DNA of 64,000 nucleotides from NCBI GenBank assembly GCA_000336895.1, contig AOLX01000014.1:423255-487254 (forward strand). The letters run 5' to 3'. Numbering within the stretch: position 1 is the first letter of the stretch; every line of letters starts with the position of its first letter. The position numbers and the translations under genes are program-made. Origin of the DNA: Haloarcula argentinensis DSM 12282. GTDB taxonomy: Archaea; Halobacteriota; Halobacteria; Halobacteriales; Haloarculaceae. Under the pieces are notes generated by a model. That model was not told the DNA's origin, searched no databases, and saw nothing but the letters and a program-made list of their open reading frames with translations. Of the stretch, positions 1-7,435 are shown in pieces.

Positions 1-223
1 ACCCGTGGCAGAATTGAGTATCTCCCTCCTGGCCGATGTGTTCAGATCCGCACCCTGGACACTCCGAGATAGCCATGTCGGGCTGGATCATCCACTCTCG
101 TGGGAGATCTCCGTGGAGATCAGCCAGCACAGCGTAGAACCGGGATGTATCGTAGTCTTCGAGGTTTCGAGAGAGCCGGCGGGCGGTGGACAGCGGGACG
201 CCGTAGGAGCCGGTGTCCGTCAT
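1..223 (-). CDS. Zinc-ribbon hypothetical protein, 3' part cut by window edge
   Basis: The reading frame starts at an ATG at 223 and is open to the left edge, so only about 74 N-terminal residues are visible. A CPGCGSEH knuckle near residue 55, followed by a cysteine near the edge, suggests a zinc ribbon. The start ATG overlaps the TGA of the upstream gene (ATGA), so the two are probably translated together. I do not recognise the family. Position next to tRNA-Trp would suit an accessory or provirus-type gene, but that is inference. Confidence 0.55.
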   Translation of the reverse strand, partial: MTDTGSYGVPLSTARRLSRNLEDYDTSRFYAVLADLHGDLPREWMIQPDMAISECPGCGSEHIGQEGDTQFCHG

Positions 224-639
224 TCAGAACCACCGTCCTGGGAACTGGCTGGCCGGTAGAGCCGATCACTGGAGACTCCGGTCTGGCACTCGAGGCAGAG
301 ATCTTCGTGGCCCTCGGAGGGCTGGAGGTAGACGCGGTGGTTCTCCAGATCGATTCCACTACCACAGCGGTCGCAGGCGAGTTTTCCGCCGTCAGCAGCG
401 ACAGAAGGATCCGGCGCAATCTCTTGCCGAATCGTCTCTTCTACCTCCTCAAGTGAAGGGCCGCCGCGCTTTAGCGCTCCAAGTTCGCGGTACGCAGGCG
501 CGGCTGGGCAGGTGAGGTAGATATGATCCCCGGAGCCGAAGTTATCCTGTAGAGGAACACCGCAGAGAGGGCAACGGTCCGTACTGACCCGGTTGTTGTT
601 GTGGTCGTCCCGGGTGTACGTAATCGTCACGCGGACCAC
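220..639 (-). CDS. Two-zinc-knuckle hypothetical protein
   Basis: About 139 residues from a GTG at 639; a second in-frame GTG at 630 is possible. Two CxxC pairs are spaced along the chain: CPLCGVPL near residue 23 and CDRCGSG near residue 90, with a later CLEC. This suggests two treble-clef or zinc-ribbon units joined by a charged linker. It sits 70 bases downstream of tRNA-Trp on the same strand and overlaps the next gene by 4 bases. No function is evident; a nucleic-acid-binding or virus-derived role is speculation. Confidence 0.55.
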   Translation of the reverse strand: MVRVTITYTRDDHNNNRVSTDRCPLCGVPLQDNFGSGDHIYLTCPAAPAYRELGALKRGGPSLEEVEETIRQEIAPDPSVAADGGKLACDRCGSGIDLENHRVYLQPSEGHEDLCLECQTGVSSDRLYRPASSQDGGSE

Positions 640-708
640 CCCTGGAGGAGCCGGATTTTATTCCGATAGCTACCTCTAGGAAGTGATAAGATAACGTTAA
701 GATAGTTA

Positions 709-889
709 TGGGGTCGGAGGGATTTGAACCCCCGATCGGCTGATATCTCCGTCCTGCGCCTCGGAACTCCAGAGGGTCATCGTCGCGGACCGGTGATCAG
801 CCGGCCGCTCAGTATATCAGCCCTCGAAGTGTCGTCCCAGGCGCGTGGCCTCTGGAGTCAGCCGCCTTCCCGGACTAGGCCACGACCCC
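709..889 (-). tRNA. trnW: tRNA-Trp(CCA) with long intron
   Basis: The acceptor arms GGGGTCG (889-883) and its complement (716-710) pair, with discriminator A at 709; CCA is not encoded. The anticodon stem is GCTGA with TCAGC, the anticodon CCA is at 855-853, and the T arm reads GGGGGTTCAAATCCC. The two exons are separated by about 107 bases (roughly 745-851) inserted after position 37, the usual archaeal tRNA-Trp intron site. The intron holds box C/D-like elements and two guide stretches complementary to its own exons (see the separate entry). Confidence 0.93.
745..851 (-). ncRNA. tRNA-Trp intron, box C/D-type self-guiding RNA
   Basis: Read on the minus strand, the intron contains GGCTGATAT, complementary to ATATCAGCC of the 3' exon, followed by CTGA (box D'-like). 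Further on, a GATGA (box C-like) is followed by CCTCTGGAGT, complementary to ACTCCAGAGG around the anticodon. This arrangement matches the intron of Haloferax volcanii pre-tRNA-Trp, which is known to guide 2'-O-methylation of C34 and U39. Complementarity is seen directly; the methylation function is inferred from that precedent. Exact intron ends are approximate. Confidence 0.75.
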
Positions 890-912
890 GCACTCCGGCG
901 TAGGCCGACTCG

Positions 913-921
913 CATTAAAGG
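913..921 (-). promoter_or_regulatory. TATA element of tRNA-Trp
   Basis: On the minus strand CTTTAATGC is centred about 27 bases before the first tRNA base at 889, the normal archaeal TATA spacing. Confidence 0.5.
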
Positions 922-943
922 GATTTCGATTGGCAGACGGCGC

Positions 944-1171
944 TCAGTCGCGGTCAGTGTCCGACCAGTCACACTCCTGGCACTTGTATCCAGTAACGAA
1001 TTCCAGTGCAGAGGGCATGTAACCCACAGAGATGACGTTTTCGCCGCATTCAGGACAGTTCTCGTCGGCGTCTTCGATAGGTTCTGCATCCATGACACCC
1101 TCTCCTTCGATGAGTTCGGCCAGGCTCTCGGGGGTCTGCATCCGGCCCTGGACCACGCGATTGTCGCTCAT
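944..1171 (-). CDS. Small conserved haloarchaeal zinc-ribbon protein (DUF5795-like)
   Basis: 75 residues, starting MSDNRVVQGRM. The N-terminal half resembles a conserved haloarchaeal family I recall as DUF5795. The C-terminal half has CPECGENV and CQECDW, a four-cysteine zinc ribbon. No enzyme motif is visible. It lies between tRNA-Trp and a multi-spanning membrane protein on the same strand, 41 bases downstream of the latter's start-side neighbour. Function unknown; small zinc proteins of this type are common in haloarchaea. Confidence 0.85.
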   Translation of the reverse strand: MSDNRVVQGRMQTPESLAELIEGEGVMDAEPIEDADENCPECGENVISVGYMPSALEFVTGYKCQECDWSDTDRD

Positions 1172-1212
1172 ACCGGACAGCCGGGCCTGATGGGCCTAAA
1201 AGTTCTCCCTCG

Positions 1213-2100
1213 TCACAGCCACGGGGCGCGCTCTTGGTCAGGCTCGTACTCGACAGCGGCCCCTTCGTCGGTCTGCTCGTCGGCGGCGACGCCCTGGGAC
1301 GCGCCGCCGTCGGCGAAGGCGGCGGTGAGGTCCACGGCGTCGGGTCGGTATTCAGTGTGGCGCGTGCGGGCGTTTTCCGGGTCGAATGACAGCAGCGCCG
1401 TGACGGCCAGCACGGCTAGCGCCACTGGCGCATCGGTCGGCATCACGCCGAGGACAGAGAGGGCGAGGACGCCGAGCGCGACAGCACTCCCGAAGCGGAA
1501 GCGGTCGATGTCGACGGCATTGCGGAGCCATGGACTCGCCAAAGCGACGGCGAGGGCGAAGCCGATACCGACGCCGGTGGTGGCGGCCGCGCGGAGCAAG
1601 ACACCGGGTTCGATAGCGGTGACCAGCTTTGCGCCGGCGGGGTCAAGGCTCGCCAGTAGGCCGAGTCCGACGATGACGGCCGGCCGCGGCAGGTACTCGC
1701 CGATTCGGGCGCTTGCAGTCTGTGCGGCGATCGCGAGGATGACGAGGCCGGCGAAGCGTTCGAGGGTCCCCAGTTTGACGATCCCCGCGATGGTCGGGGC
1801 AAGGGCCGCTTCGACGAGCGCTATCGGCATCAGAACGGCCCCGATAATGAGTACCGCGCGCGCCTGCTGTCGGGGACCGCCTTCGAGTTCGGCTAACACG
1901 ACGGCGACAGTGGCCGACCCGCCAAAGACGAGCAAACCCACTTCGAGGACGCCCATCCAGGTCGAGAGTGCCCCTGCGAGGACGAGCACCGGGAAGATGC
2001 CGTCGACAAGGGGGAGGCCCATGACGGTCGCCAGCAGCCGGCCACCGCGGCCGACCTGCTGCTCGATGTCGAGTGCAATCGGGTGTCTAGAGATACTCAT
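1213..2100 (-). CDS. Multi-spanning membrane protein (DUF5794-like)
   Basis: 295 residues with about eight hydrophobic segments, beginning with a LLATVMGLPLVDGIFP stretch near residue 22 that is typical of a conserved haloarchaeal family I recall as DUF5794. Between segments the loops are short, and the C-terminal 45 residues are acidic and likely cytoplasmic. No transporter signature or catalytic motif is recognisable. The start ATG at 2100 is followed by a cytoplasmic N-terminus containing QQVGRGGR. Role unknown. Confidence 0.85.
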   Translation of the reverse strand: MSISRHPIALDIEQQVGRGGRLLATVMGLPLVDGIFPVLVLAGALSTWMGVLEVGLLVFGGSATVAVVLAELEGGPRQQARAVLIIGAVLMPIALVEAALAPTIAGIVKLGTLERFAGLVILAIAAQTASARIGEYLPRPAVIVGLGLLASLDPAGAKLVTAIEPGVLLRAAATTGVGIGFALAVALASPWLRNAVDIDRFRFGSAVALGVLALSVLGVMPTDAPVALAVLAVTALLSFDPENARTRHTEYRPDAVDLTAAFADGGASQGVAADEQTDEGAAVEYEPDQERAPWL

Positions 2101-2513
2101 GTCGTGTTACGGTCGAGCGTAACCCAACTCCCGTCGGGAAGTTCTCACTCGGTCCTGACGCACACGACAGGCCTGCCAGAACTTGTTACCGAACCACGCG
2201 AACGTTGTGTTGCCCGACGCTGTGGACGTCATCTGACGGGCAGTACCGTTCCGTGCGGGTTCGGTGAGTCGCATGTTCATAATTATCCTTCATTCGCACA
2301 TAACCGTTGCGTGAGAACTGCGCACATACGCCACCGCTTTTCCGGAATGGCCCGCTGTTTGTGGACGAATGTCTCACCTTCGGGACCAGGGCGTGACAAA
2401 TGAGAGATCGATGGTGGATTTCTGGAAGGGGTTGCTGGAGACAGGTGTGGCATCGAACCCCACGTAGCACCGAGTCTCGCAACGTTTTTGCCGGGCCGTC
2501 GTGGACGATTTAC
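2101..2513. other. 413-bp intergenic stretch between divergent genes
   Basis: This gap separates the divergent membrane-protein gene and guaB. Both strands have short open frames, but their predicted proteins are basic or Cys/His-rich and unlike haloarchaeal proteins. An AT-rich patch lies at about 2276-2305. The last 40 bases hold the putative guaB promoter. I see no RNA gene or repeat here. Confidence 0.5.
2481..2492 (+). promoter_or_regulatory. Possible guaB TATA element
   Basis: AACGTTTTTGCC lies about 25-30 bases before the guaB ATG at 2514, fitting a leaderless transcript. The match to the TATA consensus is weak. Confidence 0.35.
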
Positions 2514-3998
2514 ATGGCGAACGATTCCGAGCCTTTCTCAGAGAAGCTCCGAGTGCCGGAGGCGCTGACGTTCGACGACGTGCTCCTCAGACCCAAGGAG
2601 TCCCGCGTCGAACCAGACGAAGCAGATACCACAACACGGGTTTCGAAGTCGGTCGAACTGACCGTCCCTGTTGTCTCCGCGGCGATGGACACTGTTACCG
2701 AGAGCGACATGGCGATCGCGATGGCGCGGCAGGGTGGTATCGGCGTCCTCCACCGCAACATGAACGCCGACCAGATGGCGACAGAGATCGAGCGGGTCAA
2801 ACGCGCCGACGAACTCATTATTCGCGACGTCGTGACGGCCAGCCCGAACCAGACCGTTCGCGAGGTCGACGAGATGATGGAACGCGAAGGTGTCTCCGGC
2901 GCACCGGTTGTCGGTGACGACAACGACGAAGTGCTGGGCATCATCTCCGGGACGGACATCCGGCCGTATCTGGAGGTCGGTGAGGACGACGCCGTCACGG
3001 ATGCGATGACCGACGAAGTCGTCACCGCCCCCGAAGACGTGACGCCACGGGAAGCGCTAGAATTGATGTACGACCACAAGATCGAGCGCGTCCCCATCGT
3101 CGACGACGAGAACCGACTCGTCGGGCTGGTCACGATGCAGGGCATCCTCCAGCGCCGCGAGTACGACCAGGCCGCCCGCGCGGACGACGGCTCGCTCCGC
3201 TGTGGTGCCGCCGTCGGTCCCTTCGAGATGGACCGCGCACAGGTCGCGGACGAGGCCGGTGCGGATATCCTGTTCATCGACTGTGCGCACGCCCACAACG
3301 CGAACGTCATCGAGAGCGCCCGCAAAATCAAGGCCGAAGTAGACGCCGACGTCGTCGTCGGCAACATCGGGACCCGAGAAGCCGCCGAAGCCGTCGTCGA
3401 CTTCGCCGACGGCGTCAAGGTCGGCATCGGTCCCGGCTCCATCTGTACCACCCGTGTGGTCACCGGTGCCGGCATGCCACAGATCACCGCCGTCGCGCAG
3501 GTCGCCGACGTGGCAAGCCAGCACGACGTGCCGGTCATCGCCGACGGCGGTATCCGCTACTCCGGCGACGCCATCAAGGCTATCGCCGCGGGTGCGGACG
3601 CGGTGATGCTCGGTTCCTACTTCGCCGGGACAGACGAGGCTCCGGGCCGTGTCATCACGATGAACGGCAAGAAGTACAAGCAGTACCGCGGGATGGGCAG
3701 CGTCGGCGCGATGAACGAGGGCGGCGGCGAGCGCTACCTCAAGGACGACGAGGAGGGTGAGGAATTCGTCCCTGAGGGCGTTGAAGCCGCGACGCCGTAT
3801 AAAGGCTCGCTGGCCTCCGAACTCCACCAGCTCGTCGGCGGGATGCAGTCCGGGATGGGCTACGTCGGGGCCGAGACGATTCCCGAGTTCAAGCAGCGCG
3901 CCGAGTTCGTGCGGGTGTCCGCCGCGGGACAGCAGGAGAGCCATCCACACGACGTAATGATTACCGACGAAGCGCCCAACTACAGCCCCGACAGCTAA
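2514..3998 (+). CDS. guaB: Inosine-5'-monophosphate dehydrogenase
   Basis: 494 residues. It oxidises IMP to XMP with NAD+, the committed step to GMP, in the cytoplasm. The N-terminus carries the family LTFDDVLL motif (about residues 17-24). Two CBS domains occupy roughly residues 95-205. The catalytic loop GPGSICTTR places the active Cys at residue 311. MGSYFAG-type and GMGSVGAM phosphate/flap motifs follow, and the length is normal. The ATG at 2514 is preferred because the upstream extension is Trp/Arg-rich and unlike the family. Confidence 0.97.
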   Translation: MANDSEPFSEKLRVPEALTFDDVLLRPKESRVEPDEADTTTRVSKSVELTVPVVSAAMDTVTESDMAIAMARQGGIGVLHRNMNADQMATEIERVKRADELIIRDVVTASPNQTVREVDEMMEREGVSGAPVVGDDNDEVLGIISGTDIRPYLEVGEDDAVTDAMTDEVVTAPEDVTPREALELMYDHKIERVPIVDDENRLVGLVTMQGILQRREYDQAARADDGSLRCGAAVGPFEMDRAQVADEAGADILFIDCAHAHNANVIESARKIKAEVDADVVVGNIGTREAAEAVVDFADGVKVGIGPGSICTTRVVTGAGMPQITAVAQVADVASQHDVPVIADGGIRYSGDAIKAIAAGADAVMLGSYFAGTDEAPGRVITMNGKKYKQYRGMGSVGAMNEGGGERYLKDDEEGEEFVPEGVEAATPYKGSLASELHQLVGGMQSGMGYVGAETIPEFKQRAEFVRVSAAGQQESHPHDVMITDEAPNYSPDS

Positions 3999-4036
3999 CG
4001 CTGACAACCGGAGTGGACGCAGAAAGCCGCAGCCGA

Positions 4037-4153
4037 TTATAAGTCAGTTTCGCAGGCCGGACTGCACGCCTCTTTCTGTGCTGCATTCGCGTCGGGATAC
4101 GCTTTGAACGACTCACCACAGCTCGCACACTCGAACGTATCGAAGTCGGACAT
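4037..4153 (-). CDS. 38-residue zinc-finger microprotein
   Basis: 38 residues from an ATG at 4153. Cysteines occur as CASCGES and CSPAC (two CxxC-type pairs, residues 9/12 and 30/34), enough for one zinc site. Composition is acidic, like its neighbours. It lies 49 bases downstream of another small Cys-containing gene on the same strand, so the two may be co-transcribed. Function unknown. Confidence 0.6.
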   Translation of the reverse strand: MSDFDTFECASCGESFKAYPDANAAQKEACSPACETDL

Positions 4154-4202
4154 AGCGGCCCACTGTACTCGCGCCGCGGAAAAATCATTTCGGGATCGCC
4201 GG

Positions 4203-4427
4203 TCAGTCGTAGTAGTCTTCGTCCAGCGGCAGTTCCGTTCCGGACGAAGTGACTTTGTCGACGGTCGCCTCCAGACGGAGTGTCTCGCTGCACTCGGGGC
4301 AGATGACCGCCACGTCGACCTGTAGAGTATCATCGGAGTCGTAGATTCCCAGAACCTCCGCATCAGAGGCGTACAGATACTCCGCCGACAGTTCGTGCTC
4401 GTGGTCGCGAGCGTAGTCGTACGTCAT
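4203..4427 (-). CDS. Small acidic protein with a CxxC motif
   Basis: 74 residues, starting MTYDYARDHEHEL. It has one CPEC pair at about residue 43 in the middle of a predicted beta-rich segment and a very acidic C-terminus (PLDEDYYD). No second cysteine pair is present, so metal binding would need a partner or dimer. It precedes the 38-residue zinc-finger gene. Function unknown. Confidence 0.7.
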   Translation of the reverse strand: MTYDYARDHEHELSAEYLYASDAEVLGIYDSDDTLQVDVAVICPECSETLRLEATVDKVTSSGTELPLDEDYYD

Positions 4428-4514
4428 GCATGCCCGCTACACCCGGGTCTGTGTTGATGGTTTCGGCGATTCTCAGTGACAGCACATACAGGGGACCCGC
4501 TCGAAGCGACGGTC

Positions 4515-4955
4515 ATGAGCAACGTGGAAGTCGATGTCGGTTCCTGGGATGCGTTCCGAGACGCGGCAACCGCCGTTCGAAAAGCAGTGTTCGTCGAGGA
4601 ACAAGGCGTCTCCGAGGATGAGGAACTCGATGGAAACGACTTGGAAGCCGTTCAGTTTCTGGCCCGTGACGACGAGTCTCCCGTTGGGACTGCTCGGCTC
4701 CGGTTCCCCGAGCCCACGGTCGGCAAGGTCGAGCGAGTCGCGGTCCGTGAGCCCTATCGAGGGGATGGCGTCGGCGCGGCGTTGATGCGGGCCGTCGAAG
4801 ATGCCGCTCGTGACGATGGCGCAACCGAACTCAAACTCCACGCACAGACTCACGTCGAGCCGTTTTACCAGCAACTCGGCTATGAGACTGTCAGCGACGA
4901 ATTCGAGGAAGCCGGCATCCCACACGTCAAGATGCGAAAACAGCTGGACGGCTGA
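4515..4955 (+). CDS. GNAT-family N-acetyltransferase
   Basis: 146 residues. It is predicted to transfer an acetyl group from acetyl-CoA to an amine; the substrate is unknown. The acetyl-CoA pyrophosphate loop is visible as EPYRGDGVGAALM around residues 80-92, preceded by the VERVAV strand. The N-terminal RKAVFVEEQGVSEDEELD resembles ElaA/YjcF-type GNATs. An ATG 39 bases upstream is in frame, but the start at 4515 matches where family similarity begins. It stands alone, with tRNA-Lys convergent downstream. Confidence 0.88.
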   Translation: MSNVEVDVGSWDAFRDAATAVRKAVFVEEQGVSEDEELDGNDLEAVQFLARDDESPVGTARLRFPEPTVGKVERVAVREPYRGDGVGAALMRAVEDAARDDGATELKLHAQTHVEPFYQQLGYETVSDEFEEAGIPHVKMRKQLDG

Positions 4956-5027
4956 GTTGCCCACCAGGCGGATCAGAAAGATATCGGATTCGGGCCGCCC
5001 ACGGTTTTTTGTTCGCGGCGCAAGAAT

Positions 5028-5050
5028 ACGGGCCGGAAGGGATTTGAACC
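5028..5050 (-). repeat. Partial copy of the tRNA-Lys 3' end (possible att remnant)
   Basis: Twenty-three bases are identical to 5139-5161, the T-arm and acceptor 3' end of tRNA-Lys. Homology stops abruptly at 5051. The remainder does not fold as a tRNA. An inverted copy of the T-arm core (TTCAAATCC, 5092-5100, pairing with 5040-5048) and GGTCG/CGACC (5053-5057, 5080-5084) form a nested hairpin. The copy could be an attachment-site scar from an integrated element. Confidence 0.6.
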
Positions 5051-5139
5051 ACGGTCGGACGTGCTCGCTTCGCTCCGCGCGACCTCCCTGATTCAAATCC
5101 GTCGAACGTTTTCACTGCCCATTGTCGTTCGCAGGAAAA

Positions 5140-5213
5140 CGGGCCGGAAGGGATTTGAACCCTCGACCGACGGCTTAAGAGGCCGTCGCTCTGCCAGACT
5201 GAGCTACCGGCCC
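5140..5213 (-). tRNA. trnK: tRNA-Lys(CTT)
   Basis: The 74-nt cloverleaf has acceptor stem GGGCCGG paired with CCGGCCC, discriminator G at 5140, and D arm GCTCAGTCTGGCAGAGC. The anticodon stem/loop is ACGGC-CTCTTAA-GCCGT (anticodon CTT), and the T arm contains GGGTTCAAATCCC. There is no intron and CCA is not encoded. Confidence 0.95.
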
Positions 5214-5241
5214 AGTGCACTCATTTCTCTGGACGGCCCGG

Positions 5242-5248
5242 TAAAATA
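5242..5248 (-). promoter_or_regulatory. TATA element of tRNA-Lys
   Basis: On the minus strand TATTTTA lies about 30 bases upstream of the tRNA 5' base at 5213. Confidence 0.5.
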
Positions 5249-5469
5249 GGTTTTCATTCGGACGCCTCGTGTCGGTCGGTCTCACGTTTCGTGCACACAA
5301 TAGTCGGCTAGCGGCAATTGGACCTCTGCACGAGAGCCGGCAGGCGCGACTGTGACCGTTCTGGACGACGTTTGACGGCTTCTCAGACCACCCTGTCAGG
5401 AGAGCGTTCCCAGCTGTTGGTGAAATAGCTGGCATTAAAGAGGCTTGACGCCAAGCGATATAGACACTA

Positions 5470-6936
5470 ATGAGTACAGCCAGCGGCATCACGATGGCCT
5501 CTATGTCGACCTACGCCATCCTCGGGTGTGGGAGTGTTGGCCACGCCGTGGCGGAAGAACTCGTCGAGGAGGGGAAAGACGTCCTCATCCTCGACGCGGA
5601 CGAGGGGCGAGTGGAGGCGCTCCGTGACCAAGACCTCAACGCACAGCAGGCAGACATCTGCGAGACTGACGTTGCCCAGACGGTTGCCGACCGCGACGTG
5701 GTTCTCATCATGTCTCCGGACGTGAACGCCAACGCCGAAGCGGTGCAGAACATCCGCGAGTCCGGCGGCGAGCAGTTCATCGTCGCCCGCGCCGACGACC
5801 CGGTGTCCGCCGACGACCTCACGGAACTCGGTGCGGACGTGGTTATCAATCCCTCCGCGGTCATCGCGGATTCGGCACTTCGAGCGCTGGAAACTGGTGA
5901 ACTGGAGTACAAGGCTTCCCAGCTCGGAGACGTCATCGACGGGACCGAGGAACGCATGGCGATACTCATCCACCGGTCGCCGGACCCCGATTCCATCGCC
6001 TCGGCGGCCGCATTGCGGGCCATCGCTGCGAGCCGTGACGTAGAAGCAGATATCATCTACGAGGGCGAGATCGGGCACCAGGAGAACCGTGCGTTCGTCA
6101 ATCTCCTCGGCATCGAACTGACTTCGAACGAGGATGTCGACCTCGACGAGTACGACACGTTCGCGCTGGTGGACGTTGCCAAGGGCGGCGAACCGGCTAT
6201 CGACTCGGTCGATATCGTCGTCGATCACTACGAGCACGAACACGAACTGGAACACGACGCCGCCTTCTCCGATATCCGGCCCAACATCTCGGCCACGTCG
6301 ACGATTCTAACGAAGTACATTCAGGAACTCGATCTCAATCTCGACCAGAGCGTCGCCACGGCGCTGCTGTACGGCATCCGTGCCGAGACGCTGGATTTCA
6401 AACGGGACACGACGCCGGCAGACCTGACCGCCGCGGCGTATCTGTACCCGTTCGCCGACCACGATACGCTTGAACAGGTCGAATCGCCGTCGATGAGTCC
6501 GGAAACGCTTGACGTGCTCGCCGAGGCGATCCGGAACCGCGAGGTTCAGGGGAGCCACCTCGTCTCCAACGCCGGGTTCATCCGGGATCGCGACGCGCTA
6601 GCGCAGGCAGCCCAGCACCTCCTCAATCTGGAGGGGATTACGACGACAGCCGTGTTCGCCATCGCTGACGACACCATCTACCTCGCTGCCCGTTCGAAGG
6701 ACATCCGGATGAACATCGGCAAGGTGCTGTCGGACGCGTTTGGCGGGATGGGCGAGACAGCGGGCCACTCCACCGATGCCAGCGTCGAGATACCGCTTGG
6801 CATCTTCACCGGCCTCGATACGAGCGACGACAACAGAGATACACTGCTGGAACTCACTGAAGAAGCGGTCAAACGGAAACTGTTCGAAGCGATGGGCGTC
6901 GACAGTTCCAGTAGCGAGAGTTCGAACGGAAACTAG
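5470..6936 (+). CDS. RCK (TrkA-N) domain fused to DHH phosphoesterase
   Basis: 488 residues. An N-terminal Rossmann/RCK fold carries GCGSVG (residues 19-24) for dinucleotide binding. A DHH phosphoesterase follows, with HRSPDPDSIAS (from residue 168), LVDVAKGG and DHYEHEH (from residue 252) as metal ligands. A DHHA1-like end has GGMGETAGHS. DHH-DHHA1 enzymes cleave cyclic di-AMP, nanoRNA or related substrates; the true substrate here is unknown, and a link between nucleotide signalling and the RCK sensor is inference. The upstream CATTAAAG at 5433-5440 may be its TATA. It converges on the PRC-barrel gene with a 4-base overlap. Confidence 0.85.
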   Translation: MSTASGITMASMSTYAILGCGSVGHAVAEELVEEGKDVLILDADEGRVEALRDQDLNAQQADICETDVAQTVADRDVVLIMSPDVNANAEAVQNIRESGGEQFIVARADDPVSADDLTELGADVVINPSAVIADSALRALETGELEYKASQLGDVIDGTEERMAILIHRSPDPDSIASAAALRAIAASRDVEADIIYEGEIGHQENRAFVNLLGIELTSNEDVDLDEYDTFALVDVAKGGEPAIDSVDIVVDHYEHEHELEHDAAFSDIRPNISATSTILTKYIQELDLNLDQSVATALLYGIRAETLDFKRDTTPADLTAAAYLYPFADHDTLEQVESPSMSPETLDVLAEAIRNREVQGSHLVSNAGFIRDRDALAQAAQHLLNLEGITTTAVFAIADDTIYLAARSKDIRMNIGKVLSDAFGGMGETAGHSTDASVEIPLGIFTGLDTSDDNRDTLLELTEEAVKRKLFEAMGVDSSSSESSNGN

Positions 6937-7238
6937 GCGGGGACTTCTTCTTCTTCGTCGCCGGCCTCGGGCTGGCGGAGCCGTTCGACGATATCGCTGA
7001 CGATGACGATATCGCCGACAGCCTGAACCCACCGGTACGGAATGATGACGCCTCGCGACGCGTTCACTTCTTCGTCAAATAGTTCTGTGTTAAGCTGGTG
7101 GAGTGCCAGCCCTGTCACTTCCTTGCGGTCGAGCTCCAGCCGAAGGTCTTCGACTTCGCCGACGAACACGCCGTTTTTCGAATACACCTCGCGACCCACG
7201 AGGGCTGTAATCTCCTGTGGCAGATTCTCCATTCCCAT
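6933..7238 (-). CDS. PRC-barrel protein, CdpB-like
   Basis: 101 residues, essentially one PRC-barrel domain: VGREVYSKNGVFVGEVED is followed by alternating strands and GVIIPYRWVQAVGDIVIV. Small haloarchaeal PRC-barrel proteins CdpB1/CdpB2 join SepF to the FtsZ division machinery, and in Haloferax one lies next to a DHH-phosphoesterase gene as here. The family fit is good, but the division role is inferred from size and context. The start at 7238 is supported by a TATA element centred 27 bases upstream. Confidence 0.75.
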   Translation of the reverse strand: MGMENLPQEITALVGREVYSKNGVFVGEVEDLRLELDRKEVTGLALHQLNTELFDEEVNASRGVIIPYRWVQAVGDIVIVSDIVERLRQPEAGDEEEEVPA

Positions 7239-7259
7239 ACGACGGTGGTTGGTCGGACG

Positions 7260-7269
7260 GCTTATAAAG
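7260..7269 (-). promoter_or_regulatory. TATA element of the PRC-barrel gene
   Basis: On the minus strand CTTTATAAG is centred about 27 bases before the ATG at 7238, which suggests a leaderless transcript. Confidence 0.6.
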
Positions 7270-7435
7270 CTTCTTTGCGACTGAAACGTCTCCGGCTCGG
7301 GGGAGCAAATGCTACGAGATGCCCCCGGACAACGACTGCTAGCCTCACTCTGATTCCGTTGCCGGCGTACCCGCACAGGAAGCAGTCGCCTGTCTGGGCC
7401 GCGGGACTTTTGTCCCGCTCCCCCGTTCGCTCAGT

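Noticed and set aside
845..2122. Long plus-strand open frame of about 425 codons
   Set aside because: It is antisense to the membrane protein and small zinc protein and begins inside the tRNA. Its product is Arg/Ser/Pro-rich with no acidic bias, as expected from a GC-rich shadow frame.
2186..2482. 98-codon minus-strand frame in the guaB upstream gap
   Set aside because: Cys/His/Arg-rich composition unlike haloarchaeal proteins, no motif, and overlaps the likely guaB promoter.
2510..3538. Minus-strand open frame of about 340 codons across guaB
   Set aside because: Antisense shadow of IMP dehydrogenase, Ser/Thr/Arg-rich, no recognisable domain.
5029..5100. Possible second tRNA-Lys gene
   Set aside because: Only the T-arm and acceptor 3' end match; D arm and anticodon stem are absent.
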